From Diplonema japonicum (taxonomy: Eukaryota > Euglenozoa > Diplonemea > Diplonemida > Diplonemidae), in assembly GCA_964019335.1 (NCBI GenBank), contig OZ025741.1, positions 1 to 64,000 on the forward strand: a stretch of 64,000 nt of DNA, written 5' to 3'. Position numbers and translations under genes: made by a program. A model generated the notes under the pieces. The model saw nothing but the letters and a program-made list of their open reading frames with translations. It was not told the origin of the DNA and did not search any database. Numbering within the stretch: position 1 is the stretch's first letter; the number at the start of each line of letters is the position of its first letter. Positions 10,101 to 23,288 of the stretch are shown here, piece after piece.

Positions 10101-13100
10101 TAGTGGTAACTCGGGATGCCGTCACACGAAGCTGCAAGGCCCCCCGGTGTTGTCTCGGCGGGCGCTGTCGCATTAATAGTGTCGTTCCACAAGGGGGCTG
10201 CCACGGGTAAGGTGGGGGTCACCATATCCTCGGTCGGCGGGAAGACAGGCGCAGCAGACGGTGTTTGATATCCAGGGCAACATATGTCCTGGTCGTAGTC
10301 CAATCCCACAATGCCAGAGTCAACACGGCTGACGGGTATGTTGCAGGCAGCGTGCACAACAACAGAGCTGATGACCAATGGGACGACAGCAGAGATGGCT
10401 TTTCGGAGCTCTTGGGTAAAGAGCTCTTTTTCAAAATTCTCACATAAAGAGGCGCCCATGACAATTTGCATTGCAGGCTGGTCGTACTGAGGCGATGTGG
10501 GCTGCGGGGGGAATACAGGTGCGGTCAAGACTAGGTCAGCCCTTCCCACCTCAAAGGGGTCCGTCGAGACAGATATACCGCTGCAGCTGTTCATCGTGTC
10601 AATCGTGCTTGACGTGATGCAAGTGGCTTCGATGATGGTGTGGCTGCAGTACCCATGGAAACCCATGCGGGCGAAATGTGCTCTGCCGCGTTGGGCAGTG
10701 ATAACGTGTGGGGGTGCACTTGGGCTGCCTTCGACGATTGTTGCAGCACTGAGGTCATTCGACACTTTGCCGAAGTAGAAGCGTTCTCTCCGTGATGCGC
10801 TGGGGTCCTGGCACACGGCACGTAGGGAGATGGCGGACTCCTTGTCACCACGCAGCACGTTGCCGTTCGCGTCCAACACCTCAACCACAACATCTAATAC
10901 GTAGACACCAACCGGGTCCATATCGGCAGGCATAAACTGCATAAAGCCCCTATCAGGAGTGTACCATGCTTGGTTTTCATCCTGGATAGGCTCTTTGGGT
11001 GGCGGTGATATGAACAGCCCACCCACCACGATGCACTCCTGCTTCTTGACATCACCTTTGGTGGCGTTACACTTCGACACATAGTCCCCTACTATGCTCA
11101 GTTTCGTGATGGTCTGCATGTCTAGCGCAATCACCTTTACATACGGATCGTACCCACGCAGAAGGTTGTCCGAGCTTATCAAAACCCTCACCAGGTCCTG
11201 CTGTCCTTTGTAAACGATATATGGCAGCTCTGTGGTGCCTTGTGTCAGGACCATGACTTCGCTGCCGTTTCTGAACGTCCAGTCCTTCAAATGACAGGGG
11301 GCGATTGGAACCAGTTTGCACTTGCCCCAGTTGATGTTGTTCGTCGTTGCGGTGGGTGCGAGGCACGAGGACCACAGCGGGGAGTTGTCTCCTAACCACT
11401 CACCGCCCAGTCTGCACGTGCTGCACCAAACGTACTGAGACAAGTCAGAAGAGATGCACGGTATGCTCAGCGGGTGAAAGGAGACAACAGCATCGGCCCC
11501 TTGTTCGATCCCTACCGGGGTGTTGCTTGGGGCTGAATTGTCTGCGGCCGTGACATGGAGCATGAACGGGAAACCTACCACCCACGGCAGCACAGCGTCT
11601 CCTTCTTTGTAGGACAGTGCCTCGTGCTTGATGCCGCTCATGGACAGGGTTGTTACTAGCTTAGCTGCAGCGACGACAACGTAAAATGGAGCGACTTCTG
11701 AAATATGGTTCTTAGCAAACAAACCAAGCACCTTGAAGGACACGGCCCATGGGACATGGCCTGTGCGGTTGATGAACGTATGCTCAAACACAATCACGCC
11801 GCCTCTAGCAGTGAGGGATATGACTGGTATGGTGGCTGTCGGGACGCATGCTGAGCTCTGCGACTTGCAGCATTCTACACATTGCCGGAATGTCATCTCA
11901 ACAACTGTGTTGTAGTCGCCATTCACCACGGCACCCTTGGCGTCAACGACATGCAGCACAAAGGTGAGGTTTGTCCCAGTCACCACCGTAGGATCACCCG
12001 CTGCCCCCGAGATAAACCCTTGGCTGTGATGTGTTATGACCCTGTCGATGATGTTGGCAGTGATGTCAAGGGACTCGACAAAGGTGCTTCCACTGCTTCC
12101 GACTGGCAGCCCCGACACGGTCTGTATCTGACAACTCCCAGTAGTCAGCACCACTCCCACCCACTCCAACACAGGCCCTCTGCTTGTCGTCATGACAACA
12201 GGTCCTTCTGCTGTAAAGCACCCTAAAGGCGACGTCACCAGTGACACCGACACCAGCAGCTGCTCCGACACAGATGTCTCGCGCCCTTCAGAGCTAAGCC
12301 CCAGCAGCCCAAACGTTGTTTTGGCGGCCACGACAACATCAGCCGTTCCTGGGGTATTTATGCTGACACCTTCCCATTTCCATGTGTCGGGGATAAGCAA
12401 CAAACCAGGCCGCAGCGTCATTCTGATTCGTTGTTCATGTATCTCTCCATCGAGGTACGGACGATAGGCGCCAGGGTGGGACTCATGGGCCAGTATGCTC
12501 AAAGTACAAGATGCGGTAATATCTCCCTGTAGAAATGGAACTACTGTTAAGTCCAACACAGCAGCTGTGGTGTCCAGCGTGTAGGGCTCGCCCCAGTTCA
12601 ATTGGCTGCCCCCGAGCTTCACAGAACCTTGATGGTTGCACGCGAACGTCACCTGTGGCGGAGTAGGGAAAGGAATGGAGCTCAGATGGTACGTGTGGTT
12701 CGCAGGTGAGATGTCCCTCTGAGTACCGGGGATAGCACCGATCGCTAGAAACCGTACAATCAACCCCCTGCCAGACCATGTTGTGATAGCGCTTGTGTCG
12801 TTGAAGATCACAGCAGAAGGGGGCACAGACCACCGTAGCACAGGAGGGGCACCTGAAGCGAGCATATTGATAGGCAACGTGAAATCGCCCACCACCAGCC
12901 TGTCAAGCTGGAAGTTGATGTTAGGGCTGCCTGAGAGCGTTACGGCAATGACACCAGGCAAGCCGCACTCAGGGCACTGATCGATGAAGCCCTCCATCGT
13001 GTCGACTGGGATCCCGTTGAACATGTATCTCCCGTAGATTATCTCCGGTGTGGGGCTCTCCTCCACCACAGTGACGGACATGGAGGGGCTGAGGAGGTTG

Positions 13101-16100
13101 AGGAAGTGCAACTGTCTGCTCGTTTGCGCTGTCTTGCCCAGAGGTTTGATTGACAACGGCTGCTGCAGAGTCTGTTTGTACGAAGGTAGCTGGTGGACAT
13201 ATGTCGGGCCGCCAATGTAAGCACGGTCACCAAGATCGTCGGCAGCATAAACCTCGTAGACCCATACCTTGCTTACTGCTGACGTGTCGCGAAGCTTCAC
13301 TTCAGGAGGCGATTTAGGGATCGCAATGATCTGCGTGGCATTCGAGTGTATGGCTAGAGTATGGTGAACACCGCCGATTTGATAGTGGCACTCGAAGCAG
13401 CTTCTCGTCGCCACCATACGGAAGGTAACAGATCCGTCCACCGACGTGGTTGACGGTGGCGTGAGGGTTTCCAGCGGGGACGTGAACACCAGCGACCCGC
13501 CGCCGCCGTTGACGGCCTCTGTGTTGTTTGCTTTCCCTGCTGAAACTGACAGCTGCCCGTCCCATGATGGGATGTTACTTGAGTCTGCTCGGAAAGCGGT
13601 TAGAGAGAACGGTCGCCGCGCTCCAACAATGGCAGGAGGACTGCCACCCCAAATCCATTTCACACCACACGCCTTAACCTGATACACCGCTATAGCGCCC
13701 AGGCCTAGGCTTTCATACAATCTTGTCACCCACTGCGAAACCACTTTCCCATCCACTTCAAGTATCGCCTCCACCCACACCTCGCACCTCGAGCATGGTC
13801 GAACGAAACTAAACTCCAAGTTTTTCTGCATCCACGGGTCATCGGAATCTCTCGGGAGTGACAGCTCATAAGGCGTCATCTGTCTAATCGCCACCATCCG
13901 TGTTCCCTTACTACTAAGCTCCGTATACTGTGCTGTGGTACATTCCTTGCTGGCGCCTGGTACAAGGAACCCACCGTTGCCGTACCGCAGCAACCTGTTG
14001 CTGATGCTGTCTGAGCTGTCCACCCACGCTACCCTTGCCTCGGCGTAAACGATCACTGTGCTGTGTTTCTTTTTGAACGCGACTGGGATGTCCATAAGCC
14101 ATTCCCCTTCAAACTCGAAAGCAGGTTCGATCGTCACAGAGAACGGTGTCCCGACACTAATGATGAGCTGCTCAGGTATGCTCTGTTTCACAATTGCCAT
14201 AGACCTGGTCTGCAGGGGGAATACCGAGAAAGGCTTCGTAGTGATCGTGCGCTTCCCGACCATAGGGCCGCTTGCTTCCTCAGCAAGTGTTCCTCCCAGT
14301 GTATGGCATGTGTCAAGCCCTGTCAATAGAGTGTTCTGGTAGCAGAGCGCCAATTCCAAAACGCACTCCTGGCAAGGCGCAGACATGGAGAACCACAATG
14401 TTGCCTGCCCGCCAGAAGTGACAACAGCTTGAGTGGCAACCTCTTCAAAGGCAGCCAGAGAACCTGGCAAATCCGGGGAGTTCTGTGGAGGCACCTTCAT
14501 GTTGTACACAGTGACGTTCCCCCCGCTGTTGCACCCGCTGCTTGCAAACTTGCTGCGCAGAACAACAGGAGAGGGCATGAACGCCCAACCACGCTCCCGA
14601 TCAGCCGTTTGGATCTGGACCTGAACAGGAAAGGGCATGCCGACCATAGCTGCCTTGTCTGAACCGTAGCTCCATTCCTGCCCAGGATTCACATCCCACA
14701 TTTTGTAACGGTTCTTTGCACGGGGCATTCGTCTGCTGGGAGGGCACTCGTCGTCCAGCATAGGTGCGCCAAGCACTTCGACAAACGGATATGTCTCTGT
14801 TGACTGCGCAGGCCAGGAGTACTCCTGCGTGGTAGAGGCAGGGATCGGTACGATCTGATCACTTGTACGGTCGGTCGCGCTGACGATGAAGAATCCAGGG
14901 GGCTTGGGATTGAGCCCGTAGAAGGTGAAGCGAACCTGCTGATGCCCCTCGTAGAGCAGCTGGCGGGAGGTCATCGATGTGTTGAGCTTGTTGCTGAGCG
15001 TGAGTGACGTCGAAGGGAGCCAGTCGCTGACAGACGAGACGAGCTCCTGGTCAGAGCCATGCGACAGGACAAAGTCGAACGGCACGTCGTACATCACGTA
15101 TCGCGCGTTGCCCCACACGTGGTACATAGCTGCGCTGAGCTCGATCTTTGTTGCAAGGTTCCCACAATTGGGTGCACCCGGCCGCAATGTGGTCCCTGTA
15201 AGTGACGTCTCAACAATAGCAACATGTCGCTGTAGCAGTTCAACGCCAACTGGGCGTATCCACAACTTTATCTTCCTGCAGGGTACCTGTGCACTGGTCA
15301 GCGAGAACTCACCCCTCGCACTCGCAGCATCACAGATTTCGAACACGGCCTCGCGTACCGGTGTTGTGTAGCCCCTAGTTTTCTGCTGCACTATAGAGAG
15401 CACGCCGTATCCCTGTGGCGCTGATCGGCCATTTGTTACTTGCCTTTCGAACCTAACGATGGCAGAACCCTGACTGAGCTCGATGCCGTTGCCCGTGATT
15501 GGGCTCCTGCTGCTCTTCAACTCCACGTCATTGGTTGCGCACTGGCCTTCGCAAGGAGGCCAGTCGAGGATGTCATTGTCAAGCTTTACAGTTATATCTT
15601 CATCGGTGACGTCATTGCGAAGGTCGACCTCCGCAGTCCCGTTGTAGTACCTGACCTTCAGGCGCAGCGTGTCTGTGGTCTTCGTGATGTACTCAGAGCA
15701 TCCCAGCACGCCCTCTGTCTCGCACAGCGACGTCCCTCCGTTGACGAGTGAAACGGACAGCCTCCGTATGCCCTGTGACCCACTCGATTGTACTAGGGTC
15801 ACAGACGGCGTACATTGATAGTTGTCATTCACACCAAAGGCAGTGGCGCGTATCCTAAACACACCCTCCTGCTGTCCTTCCGGAAGCTCAATATACAAGT
15901 TTTCAATCACCGCTGTGCCTTTGTTCATGTAAGCGCGTATGATGCCCGTGTTATCCCTCTGCTTCAAGGAAAGCAGCCCCGTGTGCACGGACCCGCCCTG
16001 CTCAAGGAAGTCGTTAACTGGGTCGATCTCGGTGAGCCAATCTGACCATAATGTATCAATGCCATTCAACGTTGTGGCCGTGACAGTGATGTTGAAAGTA

Positions 16101-19100
16101 TCCGTGCTCAAAGAGCCTGCTGTGTACGCCACGACACGTGACGAGCACACCACGCTCTTGGTTTCATCTGTAAGGGTGAAGACGAATGGGTCGTCAGCGC
16201 CACCTGTTGGACCTAGGCCGCTGGTGCTGTGCATGGTGACGGAGCACTCTACACATGGTTGTGAAGTCCTCAGTTCCCATGCAGCGCCCCATGTGTCGCT
16301 TGGTGCACCCGCTGTCAGTGCTATCCACTTCATATCATGCATTACAAACTGAGACCCCACTGTGTCTGCCAGCGTGATGCCATTTCTCCCCGTGATGCCG
16401 TCCACCGACTCAGTTAGCAGGGCATAGACAGAACCCTCATTGTACTCATCTGGCAGCCAATTGTTATTGGAGTCGTATGTACCCGGCAGAACTTTGACGC
16501 TTATCCCCCTGTGGACGCTGCTCGACGGGCTGCCGATGACACTCAGTGTGTTTGCCATCATCCTGACCGAGACCTGCAGCGTGGCTATCACCGTTGTAGT
16601 AGTGTTGGACAGTGTGAGCAGCAGATCACAGGGCGACAGCCTCCTGCAGCCAACGTTGCTGTATAAGCGGAACCTTACAACCTTTACCGCTTCTGCGGTA
16701 TCGAACACCACAGATGTGAACGGAAGTGTGAACTCGGGTGATGTATATTTGCCGGTTGAGGCGTTCAGCCCTTGCTGCACCTGAAGTACACTGTTTCCCA
16801 ACTGCGCTGTGCTTCCTGGCGCGAAGCGCAGGTCTGCAGTCCAGCCTGTCAGGTTCTGGATCGCGATGCCTTCTAGAGTGACGGCCGTGAACCGCAGCTC
16901 GTATGGAGCGAGAGCCACAAGATACATGCCTGGCTGTGACTTCCAGTTATCATGGCCCCGCGTGAACGGATCACCATCGTGCTGAGGTACCCATATGGGA
17001 ACCGGGGCCTGCTCCCCAGCTGTGCCCACCTCGACGTCCACAGGGTGCAGGTCCTCAAGCATGATGCTGCTGACAACAAGCTTTCGCACGTCAACCACTA
17101 CATCAGCAAAGTGCACACCCGCAATACTGATCTTCAGGGTCACTGCTTGATGCACGCCGCTCAGCAGCCGTGCGGTGAAGAAATAGTTGAAGACGCCTCC
17201 CAATCCCCACGTGTCATTGGAAGACTCGATGCCCCCAACTGCCGCCATGTGCACAACTGTGATATTGAAGATCCCCCTTGGCACGAATTCACGCAGCCCC
17301 TGATACGTGGCTTCTAGCTTCAGTGCGCATGATATGTCATCCCAGCAGGTGTGCCGTGTGGTGTTCGTGTTGTGCTCCAACGTTTTCCCGTTCACGAGGA
17401 TGCCATCGGGCTGCTGCCCGCGGATGTGAAACCACAACGCATTGGACCGCAGCTTTCCCGCAACGAACTTCAAGCCGCACCCAGCCTTAAATGTGCTGTT
17501 TGACAGACAAGCAGAGAGAAACCGTATCGAATACTGCACCTCACCTGACTGCATAAACTGCGTGCCCCCGTTGGGGTCCCATCCGTACATGGAAGCATCA
17601 TTGCGGGCACAGCCGCTGCCCGACGGGTCGTTGGTATATGAGACCACGGAGGGAGTGCTCTTGGTGCATGTGAGCTCGCTCCACGAGTAGGCTTCGCAAG
17701 TCTCGATCGACACAGGAAAGCCGCCCACACCAACCTTCTGCCCGCTGCTCAGTGCGTTGATTGTGATTGTCACTATCTCCCCAGCAGATATTACCACAGA
17801 CTTGGAGTCAATGCCGTCGATGAGTACATCCTGCCCTTCGTAGTACTGCTGCATGTCAGCACTCCACTCGTTGAAACGCCTACTTGTGTCAAAGGTACTG
17901 CCAACAGTCACCGCCAGCTGGTCAATCTGGCCCGCTACGAGAAGTGAAGTGCTCCCACCAGTCCCAAGTGCAGGAGACGCCCTGTTCCACAAGGTATACG
18001 ACACGCCTGGCTGGGATATAGCTCCGCCAATAGGTACACTTCCGGTCTTCGCGTAAGATGCCTTCAAGGCACAAACTCTGTACTGCCCTGACGGCGTGGG
18101 GTCTGAGGGGGGCAGCCTAAACTGCGCCCCTGGAGCAACTGCCGCAGATGCACTGCCTGTTCTCACGACTGGAACCCACCCGTACTCACTGGGATGCAGA
18201 GACGGAACACATACTTGGGTGTCGTTTACTACCATCACCCAGTCTTTTCTCATTGGCGGCTGGTAATGTACTGTGCAGTTAGGAGGTTCGTTAGCATTCC
18301 TGCCGCACCATGAGCTAAGCGACACTCCTGCCTTCCCATGCAAGTCGTACAGTGTCACGTTCGAACCGGGATTATCAAAGCTAACGGGACCGGGATCCAT
18401 CTGCAGCAAGGGGTCTACGACTAGCAATGTTTGGGTGTCCCTCCCATTGGACAGCCATCTCCAAGGACCACTAGTCAATCTAGCACACACTAGGTACCTG
18501 CCTGGTTCAGGTAGGTGAAATCGAAGTCCGATGCTTCCTTTGGGTGCGTAATCAGGCAAAGGCCACTCGGTGGAGATACTAGGGCAGGTCCCCATGGCTT
18601 CGATACAGCTCTGGCTAGGGATGATGGTTGAGGGATGGCCAGCTGCACGGCAGTCGACTCCGTCTTTTTTGTTCACACACCGTGAGTTGCCAGGCTCCCA
18701 ATTGCACCACCCGCTCCTCTCACAAATGGGCTCGTCCAGACCATCACAGAGTGGCCACGGTACTAGCTTGAAGTCGACATCTGAGAAGTGTATCGCGTGC
18801 GTGACCTGCTGGGATGGTATCAGCCACATGCCAGCTGCAACGTACGGGTCAGGGCTTGCTATATCAGAGATGAACGTGGTAAGCGCCCCTGCCAGACCGG
18901 TGGGTTCTGTAGACCCTGTGACGGGCCCAATATGGGGGTGGACGTCGTACGCATGGATCATGGAGGTCCCGGTGAACATACCACCGATGAAGTACTGCCC
19001 CGGTGCACCAACATCTTCCGGAACAGCAACCCATAAATGGCTGCCCCCAATGGAGGTCTTGACGCACACTTTGTAGCCTACAGAGACGTCGCCCACTGTA

Positions 19101-22100
19101 CTGGGGAACGTTGTCACCATCATAGCGTTCTTTTGTGGACCATCCGTGGGGCCCAGATCTGACCTACCCTCCACCCCGCCGCCCTCGAGGCCGATGTGAG
19201 AGCCCACTTCACATGATGTGTTCCACACAACGAGCTTTGCAGCGTCGCCTTGCGGGTTGGTGTTCAAGGTGTCGGAGACATGGCAGTTTGTGCCTCTGCA
19301 CCTCTCCACCCATACCACCGAGACGCCTTGGTTGACAGGCTTCTCTTCCGACTTGGCGTGCCATCGGATGCCATGGTCTACCACTGTGTACTTCTCTTTC
19401 TTCCACACCATTGTTTCATTAATCGATACACAAAGGAAGTACGCACCAGGCAAAACCGGCATCTCAATAAAAAAGCTAAAGTACCCATTGACGTACATAG
19501 CAGTAGAAGTCTGTGACAACGAGTACGGCGGGGTGTCAAGCCCAGCAGCGATGTTGACGCAGGGGGATCTCGTGCCCTCAGGGACCATCTTGGCATGGAA
19601 GGGCTCCGGGTGGGGAATAGTGATCGTGAGCCTGAATTCTATCAAACTGCCAGCCAATAGGTCAGTGCTGGGGGGCGGGTACAATTTATGCGGCTGAAAT
19701 GGTAGCAAGGGGATCTCTTGTGACAGCCAGTGCGTCGTGAGAGACGACTTGTAGCATAGACGTGGCGGTGACTTCGTGCTGTTCAGGTGCTTGACAGAGA
19801 AATACGTCACTGCACCATTCACCCCTGTCTGGTACAAGTTTGTCATGATGCTACTTCTTGCAACGCCCTTTGGCGGCGGGTATCTCCCCAAAGGGTCACT
19901 GCATGGGTATGAGTTCCCCTCGTCACACAACACCGACAGAACAACATCGTACTCGCTCTGCCTCCCGAACCACGACCCCGGGATGAGGTCGCAACCTTCC
20001 TTGTTGAAGGCGATGCGGGTGTAGTCGCCATGCATGCCTACTGTCACTTCACTTTGCATGTGGAGCTGCAGTGCAGCATCCGTACCGCCAAAAAGACTTC
20101 CCTCCACGTAGAAAATAGCTGCTTTGTCAACAGTGAGGTGGCTTTGGTAGTGGTGTGGGTTCTGCGTTTCCGTTGCAGGGACTGCGACCCAGTTCAAAGC
20201 TCCGATGCGAACGCACACTTGGTAGTCACCTATCGCAGGCACGGAGATGTAGAAGTTCACTGCTGGGACGTCTGTAGCATTCGAAGAGCTGCCCTTGCAC
20301 AGCATGGGGTTTGTCTCGACTTCGTACCACGTGCACTCATCCGTACCGCTATCGAGGTACTCCTCCCAGTGCCCTGTGCTAGTGAGATTCGAGTTCATGT
20401 CGCAAGGGTAGTTCAGGGGTGTGAGGCGGAGAGCTGTTCCGCGCAGATCAACTAAATTGCTCTGCCCCCACTCCCACCTATGCCGCACCGCTGTGTTTGG
20501 CTCTGCTGACAAAGTGCTTCCACCAACTGTCCGGATTACTAAAGGTCCCCACGTCCCAGTCCGCGTGTCGTTCATCGCCCATTCCAACGATACGTTGTGG
20601 TACAGAGCAGGAGTGCTGCCGTACCACCCTGGGACCACAGGTGTCGGTGACAGGACTGACGGGGAGTACCCCGATCCGAGTCGTCGCCACATCTTTGGTA
20701 GGTTCGTTTCAGGTGTCCAGACCAGCATCCTCCAAGCTGCCCACCCTCCTCTTCTGTAACACACGTACCATGTTTCACCCTTCTGCGGAACCCGCATCTT
20801 AAGGTATGTCTCCTGAACACCTGATATATCGTCGAAGGCGTCGATGTAGTGTGGGTTGTCTGTCAGATCACGCGATGTATGGGCATAGACTGCAGAGGTT
20901 TCCGCCCGCTCCTCAAGATCAGGGTCCAACGGCGCCCAGCAGCCAGGGGGGCTAAAGCTGCCGATAGTACTGAGAGGCTGCACATCTAACTTTGGAACTT
21001 CTGTCACGAATTCATGATCTTGCACTATGCGCACCCAGTCGCCTCCCTCAACGTGTACATTATCGGAGTAAGCAGGGATCGCCGGCAGCCTGTTGAGGTC
21101 GGGGGAGGATGATACGATTCTCATCGTCCCCCATGAAAGCGGCGTCAGGTCCAGTATGGTCCACGAAATGTCTTCAGCAACCACAGAAATATGTCTGTCC
21201 GTAGATGCGGGGGAACATTTATCGACCCTCTGGCTGCAAGCGTACAATTTCTGCCAAACAGGGATGTCTTCCGGGTATGGATATCCTGTGTACATCTTCC
21301 GCTGTCTCGCCGACGAGAAGCAGACATCATATTCCCCTACCAACACCGGAAGCTGTATGTAGACATGAGCCGTCGTCAGGACTTCAGGCAACTGCGACAG
21401 CTCTCTAAATGGATTGGCTTTAGGGGTACTTAACAAACCCACTCCGCCCTTTGTCGCGCCTTCGAAGAGCCCAATGGAGGCGATATGGTCCCACGACCCA
21501 TCTCTCCCGATGTAGTAGGTGCCGAGGTATGGGTGGCCATAACGATTGTCCTTGGATTCGAAAGTGCAGGACGAGTTCTTTGGTACTATCTTGACGTTGT
21601 CTGCAGTAAGGCATTCCCACGGGATCCAAGAGTTGTTCGCGCCTTGTATTTGCATCAAGTTGACGTCGCTGGTGCAGTTCAATGGTGTCGAGAAGTTGAC
21701 CTCTTCGTAGGTGGTGAGCTTCATGACAACAAACTGGCCCGGCGTGGCCTTCTCCGGCAAGTGGTAAAAAATGCGGGTTGGCCGGGCCTGGAAATAGTAT
21801 TGGCCCGTGGGGAGAGTTGCCATTTGCCACTTCCCATCGACAGGGAACAATTTGCCTTCCTTGTCAGTCCAGGTCCGGCTTTGTCTGAAGCACATCACGA
21901 ACTGCACGCTGTGGTGCGGTGCTATGAACGTCGTGAACGCCGAGCCGACAAATGTCTTGTTCTCCAGCAGATGGTCGCTGACAGAGAGTCCGAACCCAGC
22001 GTCTCGAAACATCGCTGTGCCCAATATATACTCGCCGCACTTCCTCCCCAAAGCCGCGTTGTATTCGTACACCCTGAAATCATACTGCACCTGATCGCTG

Positions 22101-23128
22101 TAATTGTAATACGACTGCAACAAATTGTCTCCCAGCATGGTGTGTGTGACGGCGCGTAGCTCCTGCCCCTCCATAAAATCGACCGACGGCAGCAGGCTCG
22201 CTGTGTAGTTGTCGGAGGTCTCTAGCGTAAGGGATTCGGACACGGTGTCTGTGTGGGACAGCGAATAGGTCAACGAAGGACTGAAGGTGTCAGTCAATGA
22301 GATAGAAAAGGTTGGGGTTGCGGACCAGGTAAGGGACTCAGAGTGCGTAACCGACAAGGAAAAGGACAGCGTGCGAGAATGCGACAGCGAGTAACTCTCT
22401 GTGCCCGTGGGCAAGGTGAGAGATATGCTCTCCGTGGCAGTTGGGACCGAATAGGACGCAGTCACTGTCTGAGACAAGGTAGGTAGCGACATAGAGACCG
22501 TATTTGTGAGGGACTCGGTGGCCGTCAACGATAGGGTAAAGGTATCGGATACCGTAGGCACAGTGACAGAGAAGGTGTTTGTGAGGGATGCACTTACCGA
22601 CGACGATTCAGAAAAGGTCGCTGTGAGACTGTAGGTAGCGGTTTGGCTGTCAGTTACCGTAGAGGTAGGAAGCGTTAACGAAACGCTGAATGTATGGGAA
22701 AGAGAGATGGATGACGACAGTGAGGCGCTGTACGTGTCGGTACCTGTCACAGTAGCTGTAGGGAGCGACACTGACAACGAATAAGTATCAGTCAAAGAAA
22801 TAGAGGCGGTTGCTGTCAGGGAAAAGGTTGGCGACACAGTCTCCGACACAGTAGGGCTCATGCTATTGGTCCACAGTGTCCTTGACATCGTGAAGGAGAA
22901 GGTAGCAGTAGATGTCCAGGTGTCAGTTGGTGTGGCTGTCTCGGTTGCCGTTCCTAGCGACAGTGTCGCAGTGTCTACAGTCATGCTCACACTCCCCGTG
23001 CTGCTCTCTGTCGCTGTCATAGTTTCCATCGTCGCGCTCAATGTCTCACTCGTTGTCTCGCTTAAAGTCGTTGTCTTTGTCTGTGCAGCCACAGCACTCA
23101 AGAACGCCACAATCACAAAAACTTTCAT
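7200..23128 (-). CDS. Giant secreted/surface protein with Ser/Thr tracts and repeated beta-type modules (4 exons)
   Basis: Exons 23128-8782, 8744-8631, 8598-7441 and 7402-7200 give 5273 aa. Introns of 37, 32 and 38 bp (8745-8781, 8599-8630, 7403-7440), all GTATG...CAG, restore the frame and join Cys-rich modules that would otherwise be split over three frames. A signal peptide (MKVFVIVAFLSAVAAQ) precedes about 300 residues of Thr/Ser-rich, LPT-containing mucin-like sequence. Next come repeated modules with a G-x-Y-x-V-C motif (VPAIGDYQVCV, LPEPGRYLVCA, GETWYVCYR), then modules with P-C-x2-C (QPCVEC, APCQEC, RPCSRC). The C-terminal 600 residues hold CDGV-x-NSG-x-V-D-x-CG-x-C-GGDG repeats and other Cys-rich units. 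The last 20 residues are hydrophobic (IALHVVLQLCALYTACYFLL), fitting a GPI signal or tail anchor. An upstream out-of-frame ATG lies 10 nt before the start. Probably a surface adhesin or matrix protein (inference); further in-frame introns could be hidden. Confidence 0.8.
22200..23090 (-). repeat. Ser/Thr-rich, LPT-type coding repeat tract
   Basis: DNA coding for residues 15-300 of the giant protein. It is built from degenerate units of alternating Thr/Ser with S-x-T-x-S and LPT motifs. It matches in style the much longer, more regular tract at 43700-50050, so the two genes may share ancestry or have exchanged repeats. Confidence 0.7.
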
Positions 23129-23288
23129 CTCTCGTCATGTTACACCCTACTGAGAGATCGGGGTGTTTCGTTTCCAAAAGATGCAAAAGCAACACAACAT
23201 ACTGCTGTTAGGAAGGAAAAAAAAGGGGGGGGGTGAAAGAAGATGGGGAGGGGCTTAACGCTCAAACATTAGGCCTCCCTATTCCTTT

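Noticed and set aside
14110-14140. GGTTCGATC resembling a tRNA T-loop
   Set aside because: It lies inside the giant coding sequence and no acceptor stem or anticodon arm can be formed around it.
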